Assembly: GCF_032302195.1 (NCBI RefSeq)
Contig: NZ_CP135275.1
Span: 2,294,001 to 2,358,000 of the forward strand
Length of the DNA: 64,000 nucleotides
Direction: 5' to 3'
Source of the DNA: Paenibacillus sp. MMS20-IR301
GTDB taxonomy: Bacteria; Bacillota; Bacilli; Paenibacillales; Paenibacillaceae
Shown: piece by piece, positions 33,843-42,495 of the stretch
Numbering within the stretch: the first letter of the stretch is position 1
Layout of the letters: the number at the start of each line of letters is the position of its first letter
Position numbers and translations under genes: made by a program
The notes under the pieces: generated by a model
Told to the model about the DNA's origin: nothing
The model's database searches: none
Seen by the model: only the letters and a program-made list of their open reading frames with translations

Positions 33843-34913
33843 TTAATAGTCGCTGCTGTTCTCGACCAGAACCGGCTCCGGATAGGCATTGCTGAGGACG
33901 CGGCGTCTCTTCTGAACGACATCCGGCGGCTCAACCGCAGGTGCCATCGGATGCATCAGCCATGACTTCACGAGATGGGAATCAGATACCTTGTACATAG
34001 GAGGCTCTTTCTCCATATCGATTGCCATTGCATAAGAGCTGCGCAGTGCGAAGGCATCGCCCTTAGGCGGCTTAATCAGGTCCGGAGGCGTTCCCGGGAT
34101 CGCTGTCAGAAGTGATCCTTTGCTCTCAAGGCTTGGCATGGAAGCCAGCAGACCCCAGGTATACGGATGTCTCGGATCGTAGAAGATCTCTTCCGCAGTA
34201 CCCATTTCAACAATCTGCCCGGCATACATAACAGCTACACGGTCAGCCATTCTCGCCACAACCCCGAGGTCATGGGTGATGAAAATGATCGCTGTGTCAA
34301 TCTTCTTCTGCAGGTCCTTCATCAGATCGAGGATCTGTGCCTGAATAGTAACGTCAAGCGCAGTTGTCGGCTCATCGGCAATCAGCAGCTTAGGGTTAGC
34401 TGCAAGCGCCATTGCAATTACGACACGCTGGCGCATCCCGCCGCTGAATTCATGCGGATACTGCTGGAAACGGCGTTCAGGTGACGGAATTCCCACCAGT
34501 GTAAGCAGCTCAATAGCGCGCTTGTAAGCATTCTCTTTGGTGATCTCTTCATGCTTGAACAGTACTTCGGTAATCTGCTTACCGACCTTCATCATCGGAT
34601 TCAGGGAAGTCATCGGGTCCTGGAAAATCATGCCGATTTCTTTACCGCGGATTTTTTGCATTTGCTTCTCATTCTTGCCGATCAGATCCTGGCCATCGAA
34701 CAGAATCTGTCCACGCTTATATTCGCCCGCAGGCTGGGGAACCAGCTTCATGACGGCTTGTGAGGTTACGCTCTTACCGGAACCGGATTCACCCACAATT
34801 GCCAGAGTCTCCCCTTTATTTACATGAAAGCTGACACCACGGATCGCCTGGACTTCTCCTCCGCGTGTTCTGAATGATATAGCTAGGTCTTTTACCTCTA
34901 AAAGGCGCTCCAT
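33843..34913 (-). CDS. oppD: Oligopeptide ABC transporter ATP-binding protein, OppD-like, unaccompanied
   Basis: 356 residues with Walker A GESGSGKS (about residue 40), Q-loop [10 protein letters not shown], signature FSGGMRQR, Walker [13 protein letters not shown] and H-loop ITHDLG. The C-terminal OppD/DppD extension is present ([27 protein letters not shown]), but the Cys cluster seen in many DppD proteins is absent; some Gram-positive OppD proteins also lack it. It powers peptide uptake with an OppF partner. No opp permease, binding protein or OppF lies in this window. A Fur-like box sits upstream. Confidence 0.85.
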   Translation of the reverse strand: MERLLEVKDLAISFRTRGGEVQAIRGVSFHVNKGETLAIVGESGSGKSVTSQAVMKLVPQPAGEYKRGQILFDGQDLIGKNEKQMQKIRGKEIGMIFQDPMTSLNPMMKVGKQITEVLFKHEEITKENAYKRAIELLTLVGIPSPERRFQQYPHEFSGGMRQRVVIAMALAANPKLLIADEPTTALDVTIQAQILDLMKDLQKKIDTAIIFITHDLGVVARMADRVAVMYAGQIVEMGTAEEIFYDPRHPYTWGLLASMPSLESKGSLLTAIPGTPPDLIKPPKGDAFALRSSYAMAIDMEKEPPMYKVSDSHLVKSWLMHPMAPAVEPPDVVQKRRRVLSNAYPEPVLVENSSDY

Positions 34914-34946
34914 ATCCTGTCACCCTCTCTGTTTCTTTTCAAATTA

Positions 34947-34961
34947 TGATAACGATTCTCA
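34947..34961. promoter_or_regulatory. Candidate Fur box upstream of oppD-like gene
   Basis: TGATAACGATTCTCA differs from the Fur consensus TGATAATNATTATCA at two positions. It lies 34 nt upstream of the oppD-like start. Confidence 0.45.
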
Positions 34962-35065
34962 GCAGCTGAAAAACACGCAATAAGTATTATTTTATCTATG
35001 TTTGGGGGCTTACGTCAAGATTTTTCTGAAAACGCCATCGTATGTAAACATCCTTCTCAGCGGTG

Positions 35066-35596
35066 CTATTCCCTTGCCCTCTTCTTCATCAGCCCCCACA
35101 CAACCAGCGGTGTCACAAGAAGCATGAGCAGCAGTGCCCAGCCAATGTCAGCTTTACTTACAATATGGTCATTCAGCAGTCGGTAAAAGGCATACATTGA
35201 GTACGGCAGCGCAATAAGCACTGCAGTCACAACACCAGGGGTATAGCGCTTCAGATAAACACTTTGTGCCAGATGTGTGAAGACATGCAGCAGAAACACG
35301 GCAAGCACCGCTAAATAGAGCAAATAATACTCTGCAAAAACCGCCGCAAAGGTTACACCCACTATAAAAATATACACGAACAGTACATCTATAGCAAAAT
35401 TCCGGGTGGTTGTGTTGAGCAAAGGCGCGAACCGGTTCCGTAACGACGGTGAAAGTTCCTTCTCCACAGCAGCTCCGTACTTGCGCTTCCAGGTCTCAAC
35501 CGTAATAATCTCTTCGAAATCATGGAACATGAACAGTATAGGCAGCAGCCATAACAAGCTTATCTTATCAATATGTACATTGAGCCAGTTCAACAT
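35066..35596 (-). CDS. HXXEE-domain membrane protein
   Basis: 176 residues, four to five membrane helices. The family signature is FMFHDFEEI near residue 24, plus a second conserved His pair in LHVFTHLAQSVYLKRYTPG. The function of HXXEE proteins is unknown; the conserved acid/His residues suggest a metal site in the membrane. The gap to its 5' side (35.60-35.89 kb) holds the divergent fabV upstream region, with no RNA or other element I can identify. Confidence 0.8.
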   Translation of the reverse strand: MLNWLNVHIDKISLLWLLPILFMFHDFEEIITVETWKRKYGAAVEKELSPSLRNRFAPLLNTTTRNFAIDVLFVYIFIVGVTFAAVFAEYYLLYLAVLAVFLLHVFTHLAQSVYLKRYTPGVVTAVLIALPYSMYAFYRLLNDHIVSKADIGWALLLMLLVTPLVVWGLMKKRARE

Positions 35597-35886
35597 GTAT
35601 CCTTCCGCCCTCTCTGCCGGGTCCGCCCGCTGTCATCACTATGCAGGCTGCCCCCAGCGGCTTTACTCCTTGCCTGCAAACCAATCATTGCCCGGGTTTG
35701 CGGACTCAGCTGCTGCTTCAGTTCATTATAAGGCTACCCCGAAATCTTCTCCATGAAAAAATACTCACTCTGAATAAGAGTTTTGCTGTTATCATAGGCA
35801 TATAGCCTCTTCTTCATCATAACTAATGATGCGGTATATAATTATTCCTGTTAATCTGCCATTACCGAAAGCGAGGTTAAATCGAC

Positions 35887-37077
35887 ATGATCATCAAACC
35901 GAGAGTACGCGGCTTTATCTGTACAACAGCACATCCTGCCGGCTGCGCGCAGCAGGTGCAGCAGCAAGTCAGCTATGTGCAGTCCCTGCCGCCGTTTACC
36001 GGCCCGCGGAATGTGCTGGTCATCGGCGCTTCTACGGGTTACGGGCTTGCCGCCAGAATCGCTGCAGCCTTCGGGGCAGGAGCTGCCACTATAGGCGTCT
36101 ACAGGCCCAGCGCGGCCACTGAGACGCGGACTGCTTCCGCAGGGTGGTACAATTCTGCAGCCTTCGAGGAGATAGCCCATGCAGCCGGCCTGCGTTCTTA
36201 CAGTGTATGCGGAGATGCATTCACTGCCGAAACGAAAGAACGTACGGCAGAGCTGATCGCACGCGAACTTGGCCAGGTTGATCTTGTGATCTACAGTGTT
36301 GCCGCCCCGCGGAGAACCGACCCGGCAACAGGCGAGGTTTATCATTCCGCGCTCAAGCCGATCGGCTGCAGCTATACCAATACAACAGTGAACTTCCATA
36401 CCGGAGAGCTAAGCACTGTGACCATTGAGCCGGCCAGCGAAGAAGAAATTGCAGGTACGGTGAAGGTCATGGGCGGAGAAGACTGGGAGCTGTGGATTGA
36501 AGCGCTCCACAGCTCAGGTGTCCTGTCCCCTGATGCAGTCACAGTCGCTTTCTCTTATATCGGCTCAGAGCTCACCAGAGCCGTCTACCGCGACGGCACC
36601 ATCGGCCGTGCCAAAGATCACCTGGAAGCCACAGCAGTGCAGCTTGATGCACGGTTGTCGGCTACCGGAGGACGGGCCTATGTAGCGGTAAGCAAAGGAC
36701 TTGTTACCCAGTCCAGCTCGGCTATACCGGTTGTTCCGCTCTACATCTCCGCCCTCTATAAGGTTATGAAGGATCAGGGGCTGCACGAAGGCTGTATCGA
36801 ACAAGCCTGCCGCCTGTACAGCGACTTCCTTTATAACCCCGGAGGGACACCGGTAGACGCGCAGGGACGGATCAGGATTGATGACCGCGAGATGGACCCT
36901 GCGGTGCAGCGTGAAGTTGAGCGGATCTGGCCACTGCTGACAAGTGACAACGTCTATGAATATACCGATCTGCATGGCTACAGACGCGAGTTCTTTGAAC
37001 TGTTCGGCTTTGAATCCCCGGGTGTTGATTACGGGGCTGACTCGGACCCGGTTGTCGAAGTCCGGAACAGATACTGA
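35887..37077 (+). CDS. fabV: Enoyl-ACP reductase FabV (trans-2-enoyl-CoA reductase)
   Basis: 396 residues, the normal FabV length. The dinucleotide-binding GASTGYGLAARIAAAFGAGA (about 47-66) and the Tyr-x8-Lys catalytic motif YRDGTIGRAK (about 236-245) are present, with SVAAPRRTDP and PLYISALYKVMKDQG also typical. It reduces enoyl-ACP with NADH in the last step of fatty-acid elongation; FabV enzymes are known to tolerate triclosan. GAGG lies 10 nt before the ATG. It is a single gene with a strong terminator, 4 kb from fabF. Confidence 0.95.
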   Translation: MIIKPRVRGFICTTAHPAGCAQQVQQQVSYVQSLPPFTGPRNVLVIGASTGYGLAARIAAAFGAGAATIGVYRPSAATETRTASAGWYNSAAFEEIAHAAGLRSYSVCGDAFTAETKERTAELIARELGQVDLVIYSVAAPRRTDPATGEVYHSALKPIGCSYTNTTVNFHTGELSTVTIEPASEEEIAGTVKVMGGEDWELWIEALHSSGVLSPDAVTVAFSYIGSELTRAVYRDGTIGRAKDHLEATAVQLDARLSATGGRAYVAVSKGLVTQSSSAIPVVPLYISALYKVMKDQGLHEGCIEQACRLYSDFLYNPGGTPVDAQGRIRIDDREMDPAVQREVERIWPLLTSDNVYEYTDLHGYRREFFELFGFESPGVDYGADSDPVVEVRNRY

Positions 37078-37106
37078 CAGCCATTAAGACTTACATGCTG
37101 CCCTAA

Positions 37107-37156
37107 CAAGCAGGAGGCCGGATTCTCCGAAGAGAACCGGCCTCCTGCTTGTTTAT
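37107..37156 (+). terminator. Terminator after fabV
   Basis: CAAGCAGGAGGCCGG pairs with CCGGCCTCCTGCTTG, with extended inner pairing GATTCTC/GAGAA, followed by TTTATTG. Confidence 0.9.
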
Positions 37157-37222
37157 TGTCATGTCAGCAACTGCACCTGCAGCAATGCTCCCGTACAGCA
37201 GACTTGAAGAGATACAGGTAAC

Positions 37223-38197
37223 TCAAGAATGTGTGATTGCCGAGAGCTGTCTCCAGGTCTCTGAGAGATTGTCCTTCACCCAGCGCATGTGGTTCTCATC
37301 CGTGTACTGGCGCGGATAACACTCAACAACCATGATGAGATCCAGATAAAGATCATATAGCTTGATCCGCAGCAACTCATCCGGGCTGTCAAACTTGGTG
37401 CCATACCCTTCATAGAAGGCCTGCGAGTTCTCGAAATGCCGGAAATAATTCTCCATCAGCACATCGCCCCATAGCGCCCGTTCCCAGTCAATGATAGATA
37501 CGATTACTCCATCCTGCACAAACAGGTTGCCGTTCCACAAATCCCAGTGTATCAGACGCGGCTCTGTCACCTCATCCAGTGCTGGCAGGCAATGCTCCAG
37601 CACCAGCTCTATTTCCGGCAGGGAAGCCGGTAATGGAGCACCCAGCCTCAGAGCATCCTGAAGCACATTCTGCAGCATCGAGCGGAAGACATCCCTCCAC
37701 GGCTGCCCGGCTGACGCAGAAGCTTCTGCAAACAGGCCGAAGGCAGGTCCAGTGATCTCGTTAATCTGCCGCTGATACCGTCCAAGCTCATACTCAATCG
37801 AGAATTGCTGGTCCGCTGACAGGCTGTCCTTCACATCGCTGTAGGGCCTTCCTTCAATCTTCTCCATGAAGAAATAAGGGCAGGCAATGAGCGCGCAGCT
37901 CTCATCATAGAAATAGACCTCAGGCACAGGAATTCCGCCCGCAGCCCGCACCAGCCGGAGAGCTTCCACTTCAGCACGCATAATATCCTTCTCGTAGCTC
38001 AAGATTTCCGTCTCCAGAGCAGGTGCCACCTTAAGAATAACCGACCGGCCGTCACTTAGTTCCAGATCATAGGCTGTGTTAAAAAAACCTCCGGTCAGTT
38101 CCCTGCTGGATATAATCACAGCATCTGTACCAAATGCAACGGCTGTCAGAAGACTCTGCTGCTGTTCATCTAACCGGACCTTGGAGAAGCTCTCCAC
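37223..38197 (-). CDS. Aminoglycoside-phosphotransferase-fold small-molecule kinase
   Basis: 324 residues of the APH/choline-kinase fold. The Brenner motif LIHWDLWNGNLF has the catalytic Asp, and IIDWERALWGD the metal-binding Asp; the N-lobe Lys is in SVILKVAP. The start is a GTG 4 nt after the stop of the upstream isomerase gene, with GGTGGG before it. As the last gene of the sugar-catabolic operon it more likely phosphorylates a sugar, polyol or amino sugar than an antibiotic. Its substrate is unknown. Confidence 0.8.
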   Translation of the reverse strand: MESFSKVRLDEQQQSLLTAVAFGTDAVIISSRELTGGFFNTAYDLELSDGRSVILKVAPALETEILSYEKDIMRAEVEALRLVRAAGGIPVPEVYFYDESCALIACPYFFMEKIEGRPYSDVKDSLSADQQFSIEYELGRYQRQINEITGPAFGLFAEASASAGQPWRDVFRSMLQNVLQDALRLGAPLPASLPEIELVLEHCLPALDEVTEPRLIHWDLWNGNLFVQDGVIVSIIDWERALWGDVLMENYFRHFENSQAFYEGYGTKFDSPDELLRIKLYDLYLDLIMVVECYPRQYTDENHMRWVKDNLSETWRQLSAITHS

Positions 38198-38200
38198 GGG

Positions 38201-39169
38201 TTAGACCCACCACATCTCGGAAAGCGGTTCTTCAATAAGCACCTGGCGGAGATTGTCTACCGCTTTGGAGAAGCCTTCCTCAATGGACATCAGACCGTCT
38301 TCATGCTCAATGCTGACCACATAGTCATAACCCACAAGGCGAAGGGCACTGATAATATCTGCCCAGACCTTCACATCATGACCATAGCCTACGGAGCGGA
38401 ACTGCCAGGCACGGTCAAGCATATTCGTATAAGACTGCATATCCGTCAGACCATGCTTATTGACATTAACCGGATCAATCACCGTATCCTTTGCATGGAA
38501 GTGATGGATAGCTCCTGCACGCCCGAGAATATGAACAGCCTGAACCGGATCAATCCCCTGCCACCACATATGGCTCGGGTCGAGATTCGCGCCAATGGCA
38601 TCTCCGGCAGCTTCTCTTAGTCTCAGCAGGGTGGCTGGTGTGTGTACAGAGAAACCCCCGTGCAGTTCAAGGCCGATCTTGACCCCATGCTCTGTAGCGA
38701 ATGCAGCCTGCTCGGTCCAGTAAGGGATGACTTTGTTCTCCCATTGCCAGTCCAGAATTTCCTGATAATCATTCGGCCAAGGAGCTACCGGCCAGTTCGG
38801 ATATTTCGCGCCTTCATGGTCGCCCGGGCAGCCGGAGAAGGTATTCACCACCGGAACACCCAGCTTCTGTGCCAGCTTGACGGTATTCACGAAATCTTCA
38901 TGATCCTTCAGTGCCAGTTCCTTCTGCGGATGCAGCGGATTGCCGTGACAGCTGAGCGCACTGATGATCAGGCCGCGGGATTCAATCTGCTGTTTGAATT
39001 CCTGCAGTGCCGCTTCGTCCTCCAGCAGCTGCTTAGGGTTGCAATGACTGTTGCCGGGATACCCTCCTGTGCCGATCTCGACAGCCTTAAGGCCTTTGGA
39101 TACCACATAATCCAGCGCCTCCTCCAGCTTGCGGCCGCCGAACAATACCATAAATACTCCAAGTTTCAT
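38201..39169 (-). CDS. Sugar phosphate isomerase/epimerase (TIM barrel, AP_endonuc_2)
   Basis: 322 residues. Metal-site residues typical of the xylose-isomerase-like barrel are seen in AVEIGTGG, KIGLELHGG, NLDPSHMWWQG, HFHAKDT and VSIEHEDG. The ATG is preferred over a GTG 12 nt upstream that lies almost on the AAGGAG site. The family isomerises or dehydrates sugars, inosose or keto-acids. Fourth gene of the operon; the second isomerase of the set, only distantly like the first. Confidence 0.85.
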   Translation of the reverse strand: MKLGVFMVLFGGRKLEEALDYVVSKGLKAVEIGTGGYPGNSHCNPKQLLEDEAALQEFKQQIESRGLIISALSCHGNPLHPQKELALKDHEDFVNTVKLAQKLGVPVVNTFSGCPGDHEGAKYPNWPVAPWPNDYQEILDWQWENKVIPYWTEQAAFATEHGVKIGLELHGGFSVHTPATLLRLREAAGDAIGANLDPSHMWWQGIDPVQAVHILGRAGAIHHFHAKDTVIDPVNVNKHGLTDMQSYTNMLDRAWQFRSVGYGHDVKVWADIISALRLVGYDYVVSIEHEDGLMSIEEGFSKAVDNLRQVLIEEPLSEMWWV

Positions 39170-39208
39170 TGATACTGCCACCTCTCCTTCGTCAGTTCTC
39201 AGAATCTA

Positions 39209-40279
39209 TTATACTCCGTATATATCGAAATTCTTAATCGTCTCATTCTTCTCTGCCGCTTCAAAGATCGCTTCAATCAGAACAAGCACACGCAGCACTT
39301 CAGCATTCTTGACAATCGGCGCTGCCTTGCCTTCGATGACCGCAGCCAGATTGTCATAGAAGCTGGAGGACAGCTCTGAGGCTGCCGGCAGGTCTTCCGT
39401 AATCGTCGAGCCTTCCGACGGCGGAGCCATCGTCTTGGTTAAGCCTACACCTGCGCGGATAGGGGTAGGTTCTATTTTCTCGGATGCCTTGTTGCGGGCA
39501 ACGATTCTCCCTCTCAAAGACCAGTCCTCAATAATAGCAGTCCCCTCAAGTCCCTTTACATACCATCTTGGCAGCGTGATGAAGTTGGTCGTGCCCACTT
39601 CAACGATAGCCTTGATGCCATTCTCGAACTGCAGCACGGCTTCAAAGCCGTCATCCACCTCGTTGCCCAGAATGAAGCTCAGGCTGCTGCTGACGCTCGC
39701 CACCTTGCTGTCAATCATGAACAGCAGCTGATCCAGCAGGTGAACGCCCCAGTCCAGCAGCATCCCGCCGCCCTGTTCCTTCACATGGCGCCAGTCACCG
39801 GGAATGCCGTTGGCACCATGCACCCGGGATTCAATCTGGAAGAGGGATCCAATCGTTTCTTTCTCATACATCTCCTTGATTACACGGAAATCCTCATCCC
39901 AGCGTCTGTTCTGATGCACCATCAGCACGCACCCGGCAGCATCTGCCGCAGCCTGCATCTCGGTGAATTCGGCTGAAGACATGGCCACCGGCTTCTCACA
40001 GACCACATGCTTGCCTGCCTGGAACGCCTGAACCGCAATGTCCTTATGCACATCATTCGGCGTGGCAATCAGAATAATGTCCACTGCCGGATCTGCCAGC
40101 GCTTCCTCATAGCTGGAATAAGCATTGTAACCTGCTTCGGCAGCAAAATTGCGCCGGTCTTCAAGCAGATCAAAGGCTCCGCCTACTACCACACGGTCGC
40201 TCTCTTTAATTAATTGTGCGTGATAGCTGCCCATTCCGCCGTAACCAACGATAACTGCTGTATGTTTGTTTGAACTCAT
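39209..40279 (-). CDS. Gfo/Idh/MocA-family oxidoreductase (second copy)
   Basis: 356 residues: N-terminal Rossmann domain with VGYGGMGSYHAQ (about 11-22) and the CEKPVAMSSAE motif with the catalytic Lys (about 95), followed by the family C-terminal beta domain with GGGMLLDWGVHLLD. It oxidises or reduces a hydroxyl of a sugar or inositol using NAD(P). AGGAG lies 8 nt before the ATG. Third gene of the operon. Confidence 0.9.
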   Translation of the reverse strand: MSSNKHTAVIVGYGGMGSYHAQLIKESDRVVVGGAFDLLEDRRNFAAEAGYNAYSSYEEALADPAVDIILIATPNDVHKDIAVQAFQAGKHVVCEKPVAMSSAEFTEMQAAADAAGCVLMVHQNRRWDEDFRVIKEMYEKETIGSLFQIESRVHGANGIPGDWRHVKEQGGGMLLDWGVHLLDQLLFMIDSKVASVSSSLSFILGNEVDDGFEAVLQFENGIKAIVEVGTTNFITLPRWYVKGLEGTAIIEDWSLRGRIVARNKASEKIEPTPIRAGVGLTKTMAPPSEGSTITEDLPAASELSSSFYDNLAAVIEGKAAPIVKNAEVLRVLVLIEAIFEAAEKNETIKNFDIYGV

Positions 40280-40326
40280 GGATTCCACTCCTGTTTCTCT
40301 ATTAGTCGCGTGAACCGGAAAGGCGC

Positions 40327-41424
40327 TTAGTTATCCGAGCTTCCGTCAAAATAAACTGCGCGTCCGGTACGTGCTGATTCATACACCGCTTCAAGAATCT
40401 GTGTTACAACGAAAGCCTGCTCCGGCAATACAACCGGATCCTTGTCTTCTCTTACCGCTTCGAGCCACAGGCGGGCTTCACGGTCTGCTTCACTCTCGGC
40501 ACCGCCGCTATAGAAGGCAACTCCGCCGGAGCCAAGGTCAACCTTGGTTTCATAGAGGCGGCCGGCACGTTCGCCGTTCAGGCGCAGGCCGTCTTTCATG
40601 TCGGCTCCGCCTTCAGTACCGGCAAGCAGTGTCTTCGCTTCGCCGAATTCTGCCACATTCAGCGCCCAGCTGGCTTCAAGGACAATTGTAGCACCGTTCT
40701 CCATAGTAATGAAACCGAAAGCGGAATCTTCAACCTTGAATTGTTCCGGATCCCATGGACCGAAGGCATTGGCAGCGTTCTTTCTTTGTCCCAGCTTGTG
40801 GAAGGAAGAGCCTACAACCATACGCGGCTTGTAGTTATCCATCAGCCAGAGCGTCAGATCCAGTGCATGTGTACCGATATCGATCAGCGGTCCGCCGCCC
40901 TGCTTCTCTTCATCCAGGAATACGCCCCAAGTGGGAACAGCACGGCGGCGAAGCGCAATCGCCTTGCCGTAATAGATATCGCCAAGCTCGCCGCTCTCGC
41001 ACAGCCCCTTCAAATATTCGCTGTCCGCACGGAAACGGTTCTGGTAAGCGATGGACAATTTCTTGCCGGTGCGCTTTGCAGCTTCCAGCATTTCCTTGGC
41101 CTGTGCAGTGGTCTTGGCCATAGGCTTCTCACAGAGTACATGGTTGCCGGCTTCCAGAGCCGCAACTGTAATCTCGGAGTGGCTGTCATTCGGGGTGCAG
41201 ACATGCACAATATCAAATCCGCCGGCAGCCAGCATCTCACGATAATCTGTGTATACTACGGCACCTTCCGCACCGTATTTCTCGGCGGCTTCCTGGGCGC
41301 GTTCTTCTACGATGTCACAGAATGCCACCATTTCAGCATCCGCCTGACGGGAAAGACTTGGCATATGTTTGCCATTTGCGATACCACCGCAACCGATAAT
41401 AGCAATTTTAAGTTTGTTAGACAT
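40327..41424 (-). CDS. Gfo/Idh/MocA-family oxidoreductase (first copy)
   Basis: 365 residues with IGCGGIANGKHMPSL (NAD(P) loop, about 10-24), CEKPMAKTTAQ (catalytic Lys, about 97) and GGGPLIDIGTHALDL. It is clearly a different paralogue from the next gene, so the two could act at different steps or on different positions of one substrate. AGGAGG precedes the ATG, which overlaps the end of the upstream isomerase gene by 8 nt. Confidence 0.9.
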   Translation of the reverse strand: MSNKLKIAIIGCGGIANGKHMPSLSRQADAEMVAFCDIVEERAQEAAEKYGAEGAVVYTDYREMLAAGGFDIVHVCTPNDSHSEITVAALEAGNHVLCEKPMAKTTAQAKEMLEAAKRTGKKLSIAYQNRFRADSEYLKGLCESGELGDIYYGKAIALRRRAVPTWGVFLDEEKQGGGPLIDIGTHALDLTLWLMDNYKPRMVVGSSFHKLGQRKNAANAFGPWDPEQFKVEDSAFGFITMENGATIVLEASWALNVAEFGEAKTLLAGTEGGADMKDGLRLNGERAGRLYETKVDLGSGGVAFYSGGAESEADREARLWLEAVREDKDPVVLPEQAFVVTQILEAVYESARTGRAVYFDGSSDN

Positions 41425-42184
41425 GAATATTTCCTCCTTGTGCTTCGTATGTTTTGATCCAGTTCAAGCTGTCTGTAACACTGGCGAGCGGGTCACGGCT
41501 GCAGAAATCCTGCTCAACGACTGCCCACTCCACACCGGCAGCCGCTGCGGCTTCAATAATCGCCGGCAGGTTCACTTCACCTTCACCCAGCACTACGGTT
41601 TCCGGTGAGCCGTCTACATGTTTCTTCACATCCTTAAGATGGATGATCGGCAGACGTCCTGCATATTTGTTGATATATTCCACCGGATCATATCCGGCAA
41701 AGTGCACCCAGCAGGTATCCAGCTCCACCTGAAGCTGTTCTGCAGGGGCTGCTTCGAAGATGTAGTCAAATGCCGGACGGCCGTCAACCTTCTCCGTGAA
41801 TTCAAAGTCATGATTATGATAAGCAAGCACGGCACCGCCGGCCTTGCATTTCTCGCCGATCAATCGCAGATTAGCAGCAGCTTCTTCCCAGTTGCGCTGT
41901 TCTTCTGTCAGATAAGGAACGATCAGGTTCTTGTTGCCGATCTCCAGGTTAAAGCTGATTTCCTGCTCCGTATCATTCAGCATCACATCATACGGACGGT
42001 GTGCCCCGAGAGCAACGAGCCCGGTTTCTGCAAGCAATGCCTTCACCTGCTCTGCCGTACGGCCGAAAAAGTGGAAGAATTCCACTCCGCTGTACCCCAG
42101 CTCTGCAACCTTGCGCAGGGTTCCTTCAAAGTCCTGCTCGAGCTCTTCTCTCAGCGTGTACAGCTGAAGCCCAACTTTCAACAT
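41417..42184 (-). CDS. Sugar phosphate isomerase/epimerase, first gene of operon
   Basis: 255 residues, xylose-isomerase-like TIM barrel with GLQLYTLREEL at the start, LAYHNHDFEF, VELDTCWVHFAG, IHLKDVK and VVEQDFC giving the metal-binding Glu, Asp and His residues. The start was placed at the ATG 10 nt after AGGAG; the longer frame runs into the promoter region. It is the first gene of the five-gene operon opposite the AraC regulator. Confidence 0.9.
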   Translation of the reverse strand: MLKVGLQLYTLREELEQDFEGTLRKVAELGYSGVEFFHFFGRTAEQVKALLAETGLVALGAHRPYDVMLNDTEQEISFNLEIGNKNLIVPYLTEEQRNWEEAAANLRLIGEKCKAGGAVLAYHNHDFEFTEKVDGRPAFDYIFEAAPAEQLQVELDTCWVHFAGYDPVEYINKYAGRLPIIHLKDVKKHVDGSPETVVLGEGEVNLPAIIEAAAAAGVEWAVVEQDFCSRDPLASVTDSLNWIKTYEAQGGNIHV

Positions 42185-42288
42185 AATTGTCTCACTCCTA
42201 AGTATGACCCAGATCGAACCCGATCTTGCCGCCACCGCACATGATTTGCGCTCATGTCAGGCAATGCACCTGAACAAACGGGCTGCAA

Positions 42289-42381
42289 ACATAGGATGCA
42301 TTATAGCGGACTTCCATCCCTCCACCGCATCCAGCGCCTGCCTATGTAACGATTAGAGCCGCAATACGGCCTCCCCTATGT
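42289..42381. promoter_or_regulatory. Intergenic control region of sugar operon and AraC gene
   Basis: The 311-nt gap holds a minus-strand -10 TATAAT (42300-42305) with no good -35, as expected for an activator-dependent promoter. The heptamer CCTATGT occurs three times: inverted at 42289-42295 and direct at 42341-42347 and 42375-42381, 34 nt apart. These are candidate sites for the AraC-type protein. Confidence 0.45.
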
Positions 42382-42495
42382 CATTTATATGTTTTTTGCT
42401 TAGCTCCATGGTAATATGAAAGCGTATATAATAAAATGAATAATATGATTAAAACATGAACAATCTGCTTATCATTTAAACTGCCAGGAGGACTC

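Noticed and set aside
37223..38197. Aminoglycoside resistance gene
   Set aside because: Only the APH fold is shown. Its translational coupling to a sugar-isomerase gene points to a metabolic kinase.
42417..42430. cre-like TGAAAGCGTATATA before the AraC gene
   Set aside because: Only the left half fits the consensus; the right half lacks the final CA.
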